DNA of 64,000 nucleotides. Source: JANSYA01 sp965243385 (lineage in GTDB: Bacteria; Spirochaetota; Leptospiria; Leptospirales; Leptonemataceae). Location: NCBI GenBank assembly GCA_965243385.1, contig CBDEUV010000002.1:806001-870000 (forward strand). Reading direction: 5' to 3'. Of this stretch, positions 17,736-25,381 are shown piece by piece. The notes beneath the pieces were generated by a model. The model ran no database searches. It was not told the origin of the DNA and saw only the letters and a list, made by a program, of their open reading frames with translations. The position numbers and the translations under genes are program-made. Position 1 is the stretch's first letter, and the number at the start of each line of letters is the position of its first letter.

Positions 17736-18134
17736 TTATTTATCGGACAGACGCAGCCCTCCGTAGGACTCCTCGATGACCTTTTTCACGTCTTTTTTCT
17801 GCCCGCCGGTGATGGTGATCGTGCCCTGGGCGACGACGCCAGGCGCAATGTGCAGGGTCGGGGCCTGGATATCACCCAGCAGCTTGCCGCTCTTTTCCAG
17901 GCGAACTTCGCTTTCGGCGGCGATATTTCCGATCATTGTCCCGGCAACGATCACTTCCCGGGCGCTGATATTGGTTTTGATCTTCCCGGTCTCGCCCACC
18001 ATCAGGGCGTCTTCGGTCTTGATCTCCCCTTCGAATTTCCCGTCGATTCGCAGAGAACCGGAGATATAGAACTTACCCTCGAAAATCGACCCGGGGCCGA
18101 TTACGCTGTTCAGAGAGTCGTTCTTGATCGCCAT
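17736..18134 (-). CDS. Bactofilin
   Basis: 132-aa cytoskeletal protein of the bactofilin (DUF583) family. The core is a right-handed beta helix of short repeats: LNSVIGPGSIFEGKFYISG, LRIDGKFEGEI, LMVGETGKIKTNI, VIVAGTMIGNI and LLGDIQAPTLHIAPG. The ends are short and charged. Bactofilins polymerise without nucleotide and recruit peptidoglycan enzymes; the neighbouring LysM-M23 peptidase is the obvious client. The ATG at 18134 is the only sensible start. Confidence 0.94.
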   Translation of the reverse strand: MAIKNDSLNSVIGPGSIFEGKFYISGSLRIDGKFEGEIKTEDALMVGETGKIKTNISAREVIVAGTMIGNIAAESEVRLEKSGKLLGDIQAPTLHIAPGVVAQGTITITGGQKKDVKKVIEESYGGLRLSDK

Positions 18135-18221
18135 TCCGCTAAGGGCAGGGTCCCTGAGCTCCCTGACAAGGAATTTTTGGCGCAGCGCACCTGGAATGGC
18201 ACGCAGGGCGGCGATTGGCGC

Positions 18222-20345
18222 TCAGCGTTCGAAGCGCGGATCGAGGAGCGGTTTACGCAAACGACCGTCGCCTAGGGTCAGGTTGATCCGATCGATATTG
18301 TCCCGGGCGCGGGTGATTTGCGCCCCGTCGCCGCGAGCAATGATCTCTCGATAGAGTTGCAGAGCCTCGGGAAAGCGGCGTTCCTGGACCGCGAAAAAGG
18401 CCTGACGCTCCAGTACCCCGCTGATCGGGAGAGCGCGCAGACGAGCCCGCAGAAATCCCGCCCGTTTTTCGGCTGCGGGGAGATCCAGACGTTGCAACTG
18501 ATAGTAGCGTCGCTGTAGCGCCGGTTCCTCCCGGCTCAGCAATTCACGTTTTACTTCTATTATAGAAGACTGTGCGGCGCGCTCGGCGCCCAGGGCCGCC
18601 TGGTATTCCGCTTCGATTGCGGCGTACGCCTGCCGGGCCGCGGTCAGGGCCTGGCGTTCCTCTGCCCCGCGGTAGTTCCGCCGGCGAATCGCCGCCAGCC
18701 GGTTCTGGATGCGAAAGGTGCCGGCATGAAAACGAGCGCGCGCTTCGTACTGATCGGCTCCGGCCGGGGGCGCCCCGCGCTCGGCGATCACGGTGGCATA
18801 CAAACTCTCGGCCCGGGGCAGTCGGCCGGTGTGTTCAAAGTGCAGATCCGCGAGCCCCAGTTGAATCTGTCGGAACTCCACGCTGCCCTGCTCTGCCGCA
18901 GGAACCCGCACCAGATACTGCTCAAAAGCCTCCGCCGCGCGAATGCGATTGCGCTGGTCGGAGTACATACCGCCCAATCGCAGATAGTGACGGGGCAACT
19001 CCAGGTCGGTCCCTGGCGGATTGGTGATCCTGGTCGCCGGGTCGGGAGCCGCCTCGCTGGCAAGTGCGAGCTCCAGATAACGCTCCTGAAACGCGATGGC
19101 TGCGCGCAGTCGGCGGCTCGTGCGAAAGTCTTCAGTCAGTCGATCCAGATACACCAGGTTCGTGGGATCCAGGCTATGCGCCAGCTGGAGCAGCATGCGA
19201 TATCCCGGAAAATCCCGATGCGGCGTGCGATCGACGCCGGCCTGGTCACCGATGCCCCGTTTGTAGGAACTCCTGCGTTCATTGCGGTCGCGGGACTTAT
19301 TCCCCAGCTCCAGTTCGCGACTGATCAGCGCCATCCGGAAGGCCACATCGCCCTCGGAGCGACTTTCCCGCTGGCGATAACGCTGATACGCTCCGGTCCG
19401 CGCGGTCTCCAACTGCGCCGTCAATTGATCGAAGCGAGCCTGGCTGGCTTCAAGCGCGGCCCTGGCTTCGGCCAGTGTAGGAACTCCTACAACTCCCCGC
19501 ACCGCCGCGGCTTCGGCCACGCTGATCCCCCGCCGGGCTTCGGCCAGCTCCGGCTTCAGGCGAGTGTATTCTTCTAACAATCCTGGAAAATTGCGAGCAG
19601 CAGCGGCGATGGCCGGATCGCTTTCCTGGGCTACGCGGTCCGGGTCGGCGAATCCACGCAACATGGCGATATAAACTCGCTCCCGGGCAATCTGCGCCCC
19701 GGAGGAAACGCCCGTGGCGGTCGGGTCGGCTGCGGGGTCCGGAGCCCCGTCGGCTGTGGGCAGTACCGGCGTTCCGATCGCCGTCAATAACTCCGGCAGC
19801 GGACGGCCGGTGTAGCGCAGCGCCGTGGCATATTCGCGTAGAGACCGCCGGAGGTCCGCGGGATACTCCGGCGCCTGGTACACCCGGCCCAGGATGCGAT
19901 GCAGTCGAAACAAATACGGCGATTCCCCCTGGAATTCCGGGCGGGCGTACTCCTGGTCCTGCCGCAAAATCAGGCGGCGCAGCGCGTTCGCATCCAGATT
20001 GCCGTAACTCAGACTGCGATCGCGGCGCTCGTCGGCGGTCAGCTTCTCGTGAATAAACTGCCCGTAGTATCGGGCGAGCTGCGCGCGCGCCTCCGATTGA
20101 ATTCGATTCAAATCCGGCGCGGCCTGCTCCAGCTCGCGCTCCAGACGCTCGATCACTCCTCCGTCGATCAGAGCCTGGGGGCGTTCGTACAGCGCGGCGC
20201 GACTCTCGGGATCGAGCGGGACCTGCGCATTGATCGGCATCGCGATCGCGCTCAGCAAAATCGTGGCGAATAGAACCGCCCGGGAAAGCCGGCCGCTCCC
20301 ATAACGATTGCAAAAGCGAAGTCGCATATTCTTACTATCGGCCAT
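18222..20345 (-). CDS. Exported helical-repeat (TPR-like) protein
   Basis: 707 aa. The N-terminus is basic, then hydrophobic (AVLFATILLSAIAMPINAQ), giving a Sec signal peptide cut near residue 41. The mature protein is almost wholly alpha-helical, Arg/Ala/Glu-rich, with degenerate TPR-like units (RAAIAFQERYLELALASE, RAAEAFEQYLVRVPAAEQ, RFPEALQLYREIIARGD near the end). No catalytic motif. A periplasmic scaffold or assembly factor is the most I can infer. It lies 87 bp upstream of the bactofilin gene on the same strand and is divergent from the GlsB-like gene. Confidence 0.75.
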   Translation of the reverse strand: MADSKNMRLRFCNRYGSGRLSRAVLFATILLSAIAMPINAQVPLDPESRAALYERPQALIDGGVIERLERELEQAAPDLNRIQSEARAQLARYYGQFIHEKLTADERRDRSLSYGNLDANALRRLILRQDQEYARPEFQGESPYLFRLHRILGRVYQAPEYPADLRRSLREYATALRYTGRPLPELLTAIGTPVLPTADGAPDPAADPTATGVSSGAQIARERVYIAMLRGFADPDRVAQESDPAIAAAARNFPGLLEEYTRLKPELAEARRGISVAEAAAVRGVVGVPTLAEARAALEASQARFDQLTAQLETARTGAYQRYRQRESRSEGDVAFRMALISRELELGNKSRDRNERRSSYKRGIGDQAGVDRTPHRDFPGYRMLLQLAHSLDPTNLVYLDRLTEDFRTSRRLRAAIAFQERYLELALASEAAPDPATRITNPPGTDLELPRHYLRLGGMYSDQRNRIRAAEAFEQYLVRVPAAEQGSVEFRQIQLGLADLHFEHTGRLPRAESLYATVIAERGAPPAGADQYEARARFHAGTFRIQNRLAAIRRRNYRGAEERQALTAARQAYAAIEAEYQAALGAERAAQSSIIEVKRELLSREEPALQRRYYQLQRLDLPAAEKRAGFLRARLRALPISGVLERQAFFAVQERRFPEALQLYREIIARGDGAQITRARDNIDRINLTLGDGRLRKPLLDPRFER

Positions 20346-20444
20346 CCGCGGAGAAGCTCAAGCGCGATGCAACCCCCGTCCGCTGAAAAACCTTTACAGG
20401 CGGAGCTCTCCACACAAAGCTCGGTGCAGGAGCGTAACTACAAA

Positions 20445-20687
20445 ATGGAAAGCTTATTATATTTTCTTCTGATCGGACTGGCGGCCGGCTGGTTGGCGGG
20501 ACGCATCGCGCGCGGAGCGGGCTTCGGCCTGGTCGGAAATCTGATCGTCGGCGTGATCGGCGCGCTGTTGGGCGGCTGGATCTTCGGCCTGCTGGGGATC
20601 GGCGGCTACGGTCTGATCGGCAGCCTGGCCGCGGCGCTCGTCGGGGCGCTATTGCTGCTGTTCTTGCTGCGCTTTATTAAGAGCTAG
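20445..20687 (+). CDS. GlsB/YeaQ/YmgE-family small membrane protein
   Basis: 80 aa, three hydrophobic segments with glycine zippers (GLAAGWLAGRIARGAGFGLVG, GVIGALLGGWIFGLLG). These match the transglycosylase-associated/GlsB stress-response membrane family. The ATG at 20445 is preceded by AGGAG; an in-frame longer reading from 20367 adds 26 polar residues and has no ribosome-binding site. Family members are induced by general stress; the biochemical function is unknown. The hairpin array at 20687 begins at its stop codon. Confidence 0.9.
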   Translation: MESLLYFLLIGLAAGWLAGRIARGAGFGLVGNLIVGVIGALLGGWIFGLLGIGGYGLIGSLAAALVGALLLLFLLRFIKS

Positions 20688-20812
20688 CGGGCTGTCGAAA
20701 AACAGCCCGCGGCCTGCACGGATGCAGGCCTCTTCGCGAAGCGAAGTGTAAGTAAAGGCGGCTTTGCCGCATTTACGACCGCTGAAAAAGTCCATGGATG
20801 GAGTTTTTCAGC
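20687..20812. repeat. Cluster of five consecutive hairpins between convergent genes
   Basis: Hairpins lie head to tail: 20687-20710 (9-bp stem GCGGGCTGT), 20711-20730 (7 bp), 20732-20746 (6 bp), 20752-20776 (10 bp with one G-A mismatch) and 20781-20812 (9 + 5 bp). The last carries A-run and T-run arms and can act as a terminator on both strands. Together they fill the whole gap between the GlsB-like gene (plus) and the STAS gene (minus). The linker containing AGTA before hairpin 4 resembles linkers in the 3405-3590 array. Confidence 0.85.
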
Positions 20813-20815
20813 AAG

Positions 20816-21196
20816 CTACTGAGAACGTGAATCCTCGCAGCGGGTGAAGGCCGTCAGGGCCTCCGCCCGTGAAGGATACACGGTGATGAAATCCTGCAGA
20901 CGGCTGAGTTTGATCACCGACTCCACGTTCTTCGGAACGTTCGTATAGTGGATCATACCCGCGGCCGCGCGAAAACGTTTTTGCGCGGCGATTAGAATTC
21001 CAAAGCCCGCCGAATCTACGAACGGCACGTCGCCCATATCCAGTACCAGCCGTCGATGCCCCTCATCAAATAATCGATTCAGTTCTTCATCGAGAGTGCG
21101 ATCGTTGTACAGATCAATTTGCCCGGAGACGATCAGGACCGCCGCCGCGTCATGATTCTCGATTCGAAGCTCCAGTGGTAAGGGATCCTGCCGCAA
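20816..21196 (-). CDS. STAS-domain anti-sigma factor antagonist
   Basis: 126-aa single STAS domain. The core VSGQIDLYNDRTLDEEL and the phosphorylation loop LDMGDVPFVDSAGFGILIAA are typical; the Ser in VDSAG is the residue phosphorylated by an anti-sigma kinase. It would bind and titrate such a kinase in a partner-switching cascade controlling a sigma factor or other output. No kinase or phosphatase partner is adjacent. Leptospira genomes carry many such stand-alone antagonists. Confidence 0.92.
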   Translation of the reverse strand: MRQDPLPLELRIENHDAAAVLIVSGQIDLYNDRTLDEELNRLFDEGHRRLVLDMGDVPFVDSAGFGILIAAQKRFRAAAGMIHYTNVPKNVESVIKLSRLQDFITVYPSRAEALTAFTRCEDSRSQ

Positions 21197-21350
21197 AACG
21201 ATTCTTCTCGGGATCGAATTCAGAGCAGCAATCGACGCCTCACAGGACCGCTTCGCATCCGCTGGCTCAGCTTTCGATTACCGCTGAGAACCATGACGGC
21301 AACCGCACGGTCTGATGACAAACAGATAAAGCGACGGGTCCAGTCCGGTC

Positions 21351-22109
21351 TCAACCCTGACTCGCCCCGGGCTGAGCTTCGCGGGCCAGATCTTCCAGGC
21401 GTTCGGCGCGCTCGATCGAAAACTGCGACAGATGCGGCCAGATTCCGGCTTCGTCGCGCAACGCCCGCAGTTGACGGAGCGCCTGCTCCCGATCCCCCGG
21501 GCCGTTACGTTCGATGCGGCACTCCGCGGAGTCGAGCAAATAGGCGGCCAGCTGGTCGTACGACTCCACCCGCATGCCCTCGGTCGCCTGCCACACGTTC
21601 TGGGTGAGACTGTACTCCGCGTCCGCGATCAACGCCGTCATCGCGTAGCTGCCGATACGCACAACGCATTCGATGCTGGCGTGGTTGTCGCTCTCGGACG
21701 CGGCTTCAATCGCAAAAATTGGAGAGCAGACCAGCGCGCCGAGGGCGATGCCGCCGGTCGTATACAGAATCGTTTCGGTGACGGCGACCGAACCCGCGGC
21801 GGCGTACGAAGCTGTGGTTCCGGCCAGGCTCTTGCTCTTCTGACCGAGCTGGCTGATCTCACGCGATTCGGCGTAGCGAGCGTAGTCGCTCTCGCAGCGC
21901 GGGCCGGCGACGCGCTCGCCGGCTTCCGCTCCGCTGCCAGCCGCATAAGCGTCATCGCCCGAAGCCGCAGTGCTCCGGCAGCCCGCTACCATCGTCGCCA
22001 CCAGAAGTAGCGCGCCGGAGGCCAGCGCCAGGCGATGCAAGCCGGTCTGCGACACATGTCGGGGCGAGCGATACTGCGCGGGAGAGGGAGCGGAAAATAC
22101 GAAAAACAT
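21351..22109 (-). CDS. Hypothetical lipoprotein
   Basis: 252 aa, family not recognised. A polar N-terminus and hydrophobic stretch end in the lipobox TMVAGC (Cys about residue 44), so lipidation is likely. The mature part contains a small Gly/Ala/Ser stretch and a hydrophobic GGIALGALVCSPIFAI segment. It ends in an Arg/Glu-rich helical region (GPGDREQALRQLRALRDE). The Cys residues in CESDYARY, VCSP, IECVV and AECRIER may pair. An internal Met near residue 40 is too close to the lipobox to be the start. Confidence 0.65.
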   Translation of the reverse strand: MFFVFSAPSPAQYRSPRHVSQTGLHRLALASGALLLVATMVAGCRSTAASGDDAYAAGSGAEAGERVAGPRCESDYARYAESREISQLGQKSKSLAGTTASYAAAGSVAVTETILYTTGGIALGALVCSPIFAIEAASESDNHASIECVVRIGSYAMTALIADAEYSLTQNVWQATEGMRVESYDQLAAYLLDSAECRIERNGPGDREQALRQLRALRDEAGIWPHLSQFSIERAERLEDLAREAQPGASQG

Positions 22110-22205
22110 TCTGTCTATATTTGACGAAAGAGCGCTGCTTCGAGTTGATTATTTTGGAAAAGACTGTCCACCGATTTATTGCGGGCCAATCTGTCCCCGT
22201 TAACA

Positions 22206-24278
22206 ATGAATCCGAAAATCACTCCAACCGCGCATCACAGCACGAATCTTCCGCCGGACGGACATCCCGTCCAGGCCGTCATTCTGGACTGGGCCGGCAC
22301 CGCGGTCGATCACGGCTGCCTGGGACCGCTGGCTCCGTTCGTGGACGCCTTCGCCGAATTCGACGTGGCCATCACGGCCACAGAAGCCCGGGGACCTATG
22401 GGGCTGCCGAAGCGCGATCACGTCGTGCAAATCTTCGAACTGCCGGCGGTCCAGGAACGCTGGCGCGAGCGGCACGGGCGCCAGCCGACGACCGCCGACA
22501 TCGACGCGGTGTACGCGCGCACCGAACCGTTGATGATTGAAAACGCGCCGGCCTACAGCGAACCCATTCCCGGTTGCGTCGAATTCGCGCAGGCCGTGCG
22601 CGAGCGCGGAATCGCGCTGGGTTCGACGACCGGCTACACCCGCGCGATCATGGACGTGGTCGCTCCGGTCGCCGCACGCCACGGTTACGCTCCAGACTGC
22701 ATCGTGACACCCGAAGACGTCGAAAAGATCGGACGGCCCGCGCCCTTCATGTGTTATGAAAACGCGCGGCGCCTGGGGCGTTATCCGCTGCACGCGATGA
22801 TTAAGATCGGCGATACGCTTTCGGACGTGCAGGAAGGTCGCAGCGCCGGCATGTGGACGATCGCCGTAACTCATACCGGAAATGAGTTAGGCCTGAGCCT
22901 GCAAGAATATATGCAGCGAATGAAAGGCAACTCCGCGCAAGCCACGAACGCAGGCGGCGATCCGGAACTCGCACAACACCTGGCCGCGATCGAACGCCGC
23001 TTTCGCGAAGGCGGCGCCGACTACGTCGTGGCGAGCGTCGCCGACGCGACGCCTTTGCTCGATACAATCGGCGAACGCATTCGCGCGGGCGAATCCCCCG
23101 GCGCGTTGCGGCCGCGCGCTACGAACGTAAATTCGACCGTAAACGCGAATACGCACGCGAACGCGAATACGGATCTCGACAATCCTTATCTCCTGTTGAC
23201 CCCCGGCCCCCTGTCCACGAGCCCGGGAGTACGCCGGTCCATGCTGCGGGACTGGTGCACCTGGGATGACGAATACAACGCCATCGTCCAGGAGATTCGC
23301 GGAGAACTCGCGCGGCTGGCCTGTCCCGATAGCCCGGGCGCGGCGGCTGAGTACAGCGCGGCGCTGATGCAGGGCAGCGGTACCTTCAGCGTGGAGTCGG
23401 TGGTGGGCAGCGTTTTACCGACCGACGGCACTCTGCTCGTACTTGCCAACGGCGCTTACGGCCGCCGCATCGCGAGCATCGCGCACGCTCTGCGCATTCA
23501 AAATATCGTGCACGACAGTCCGGAGGATTGCCCGCCGGATCTGGAACGACTGGAGCAGGCCCTGCGTACGGACCCGTCGATCACGCACGTGGCGGTCGTA
23601 CACTGTGAAACGACGACCGGAATGCTCAATCCCATTCAGGCGATCGGAGCCATCGTAAAAAAATACGAGTGCACCTACATCGTCGACGCCATGAGCAGCT
23701 TCGGCGGCGTCCCCTGCGATATCGATCGATTGCATATCGACTATCTGATCTCCAGCGCGAATAAATGCATTCAGGGCGTACCCGGTTTCGGTTTCGTCAT
23801 CGCGAAGCGGGACACCTTTCGCGCGCTAACCGAAAACAAACGAATTCGCCCGCGTTCGCTGTCATTGGATCTGTACGACCAGTGGCAGACGATGGAAAAC
23901 GGCGGCGGCAAGTGGCGCTATACTTCGCCGACCCACACCGTGCGCGCTTTCCGGACCGCCCTGAGCGAACTTGCCGATGAAGGCGGCGTCCCCGCACGCT
24001 TCGAACGTTATACGGAAAATCAGCGTGTGCTGGCCGACGGCATGCGACAGGCGGGCTATCGTCCCTTTTTGCAGGACGAGTACCAATCGCCGATCATCAC
24101 CGCCTTTCATTATCCAGGAGTTGCCGGATTCGAATTTCGGACGCTGTATGATCGTTTGAAACAAGCGGGCTTTGTTATTTATCCAGGCAAAGTGTCGACT
24201 GCGCAGACCTTTAGAATCGGTACGATCGGCGAGGTTTATGTCGCCGACGTCGAAGCTCTGCTCGCTGCCATTCGCTGA
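22206..24278 (+). CDS. Bifunctional phosphonoacetaldehyde hydrolase / 2-aminoethylphosphonate transaminase
   Basis: 690-aa fusion performing both steps of 2-aminoethylphosphonate (AEP) breakdown: the C-terminal half converts AEP and pyruvate to phosphonoacetaldehyde and alanine, and the N-terminal half cleaves the C-P bond to acetaldehyde and phosphate. PhnX part (about 22-300): nucleophile Asp28 in ILDWAGTAVD and Schiff-base Lys69 in GPMGLPKRDH. A Thr/Asn/Ala-rich linker (about 305-325) is encoded by imperfect direct repeats. PhnW part (about 328-690): NPYLLLTPGPLSTSP and PLP Lys520 in SSANKCIQGVPGFGF. The ATG at 22206 is preferred to an upstream TTG. No phosphonate transporter or regulator is adjacent. 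Both active sites look intact. Confidence 0.94.
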   Translation: MNPKITPTAHHSTNLPPDGHPVQAVILDWAGTAVDHGCLGPLAPFVDAFAEFDVAITATEARGPMGLPKRDHVVQIFELPAVQERWRERHGRQPTTADIDAVYARTEPLMIENAPAYSEPIPGCVEFAQAVRERGIALGSTTGYTRAIMDVVAPVAARHGYAPDCIVTPEDVEKIGRPAPFMCYENARRLGRYPLHAMIKIGDTLSDVQEGRSAGMWTIAVTHTGNELGLSLQEYMQRMKGNSAQATNAGGDPELAQHLAAIERRFREGGADYVVASVADATPLLDTIGERIRAGESPGALRPRATNVNSTVNANTHANANTDLDNPYLLLTPGPLSTSPGVRRSMLRDWCTWDDEYNAIVQEIRGELARLACPDSPGAAAEYSAALMQGSGTFSVESVVGSVLPTDGTLLVLANGAYGRRIASIAHALRIQNIVHDSPEDCPPDLERLEQALRTDPSITHVAVVHCETTTGMLNPIQAIGAIVKKYECTYIVDAMSSFGGVPCDIDRLHIDYLISSANKCIQGVPGFGFVIAKRDTFRALTENKRIRPRSLSLDLYDQWQTMENGGGKWRYTSPTHTVRAFRTALSELADEGGVPARFERYTENQRVLADGMRQAGYRPFLQDEYQSPIITAFHYPGVAGFEFRTLYDRLKQAGFVIYPGKVSTAQTFRIGTIGEVYVADVEALLAAIR

Positions 24279-24311
24279 AAAATTCCGCCGGAATGTGATT
24301 GCGAAACAAAC

Positions 24312-24332
24312 GCGGGAGCAAATATTTCCCGC
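24312..24332 (+). promoter_or_regulatory. Hairpin covering the ribosome-binding site of the response-regulator gene
   Basis: GCGGGA (24312-24317) pairs with TCCCGC (24327-24332), which directly abuts the ATG at 24333. The purine-rich GGGAG that should serve as Shine-Dalgarno lies in the 5' arm, so folding would hide it. A further palindrome ATTCCGCCGGAAT lies at 24283-24295, just after the phnXW stop. The pair could also form a weak terminator for the gene before. Confidence 0.5.
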
Positions 24333-24722
24333 ATGGCGCGTAATACCCTGAGTCGCATCCTGTATGTCGAAGACGAACAGGATATCCAGGAAATCGCACG
24401 GATGTCGCTGGAAACCGTCGGCGGCTTCACGGTTAAAACCTGCGACTCCGGTCCCGAAGCGATCGAGGTCGCGCCGAAATTCAATCCCGACGTGATCCTG
24501 CTGGATGTTATGATGCCCGGCATGGACGGCGTGACGACCATGGCGAAGTTACGGGAAATCCCGGCGCTTGCGGAAACGCCGATCGTCTTTGTGACGGCCC
24601 GGGTGCAGGCCCACGATATTCAGGAGTATTTGAGCAAAGGCGCGGCGGCCGTGATTACGAAACCCTTCGATCCCATGCAACTGCCGGACGAGGTACGCGG
24701 CATCTGGGAAAAAATCCTCTGA
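24333..24722 (+). CDS. Single-domain response regulator
   Basis: 129-aa CheY-like receiver with no output domain. The acidic pocket is in YVEDEQD, the phospho-acceptor Asp in VILLDVMMPGMDG, the switch Thr in FVTAR and the Lys in ITKPFDP. It starts an operon with a degenerate cyclase (8-bp gap) and the Hpt-REC-REC-GGDEF-kinase protein (4-bp overlap). Phosphotransfer from the Hpt domain of that protein is the natural guess. Confidence 0.94.
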   Translation: MARNTLSRILYVEDEQDIQEIARMSLETVGGFTVKTCDSGPEAIEVAPKFNPDVILLDVMMPGMDGVTTMAKLREIPALAETPIVFVTARVQAHDIQEYLSKGAAAVITKPFDPMQLPDEVRGIWEKIL

Positions 24723-24730
24723 AAAAACGG

Positions 24731-25381
24731 ATGGGCATAATTCGAGCGCAGCTATTAACAGCCGTCGCGCTCCTGACCGCAGGGTCGGCGCTAACAGGCA
24801 TCGGCGCAAAACTCAACGCAGCAACTCCGTCCGTGGACGGCAGGGCCGGCGAAGATATCATCGCTCTCGCCTTTTGCACCTCGTACAATCACAGGCTGAG
24901 CCTGTCCCGCGATGAAATCAATCGGGTCTCGCGCTTCTGCGATCAGATCGCCGGGGCGATCCACCACTCAAATCTGCTGCGCGCGCACGGCAGCGTCGAA
25001 CCGATGTTCCATGAATTGCGCATCGGCATTCACAACGGTCCGGCGATGGCGGGCATCATCGGTAAACACAAATTCGCCTACGACGTTTGGGGCGACGCGG
25101 TGAACGTGTCTTCCCGCATGGAGTCGAACGGCGCAGCCGGCCGCGTGAATATTTCGCAGGATACGCACGACATCATTAAGTATTTTTTCGACTGCGAGTA
25201 TCGGGGCAAGATTGAGGTGAAAAATCGCGGCGAGCTCGATATGTATTTTGTAAATAGTATTCGCGTGCCCCTCTCTGTCGAGGGCGAGGGACGGGTGCCG
25301 AATCAGAAATTCCAGGCGCTCTACCCCCGGCTCAAGGCCGGGCATAAGATGCGTTTTCGCAGCGAAGTACGGAACCAATGA
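24731..25381 (+). CDS. Truncated (half) class III cyclase-like protein
   Basis: 216 aa. A signal-peptide-like N-terminus (LLTAVALLTAGSALTGIGA) is followed by about 60 residues of helical sequence. The second half of a class III cyclase domain then starts at ELRIGIHNGPAMAGIIG and runs through YDVWGDAVNVSSRMES to the end of the fold. The first half, with both metal-binding Asp and the substrate Lys, is missing. The substrate Asp (VWGD) and transition-state Asn/Arg remain, so alone it cannot be a normal cyclase. It could be a remnant, a regulatory partner, or a fusion after deletion. It stays in frame and is translationally coupled (ATGA) to the next gene, which argues against simple decay. Confidence 0.75.
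   Translation: MGIIRAQLLTAVALLTAGSALTGIGAKLNAATPSVDGRAGEDIIALAFCTSYNHRLSLSRDEINRVSRFCDQIAGAIHHSNLLRAHGSVEPMFHELRIGIHNGPAMAGIIGKHKFAYDVWGDAVNVSSRMESNGAAGRVNISQDTHDIIKYFFDCEYRGKIEVKNRGELDMYFVNSIRVPLSVEGEGRVPNQKFQALYPRLKAGHKMRFRSEVRNQ

Noticed and set aside
18726..19577. 283-codon plus-strand frame inside the exported repeat protein
   Set aside because: Shadow of the minus-strand gene; no ribosome-binding site and no recognisable domain.
22200..22874. 224-codon minus-strand frame opposite phnX
   Set aside because: The phnX motifs on the other strand are unambiguous, so this is a shadow.
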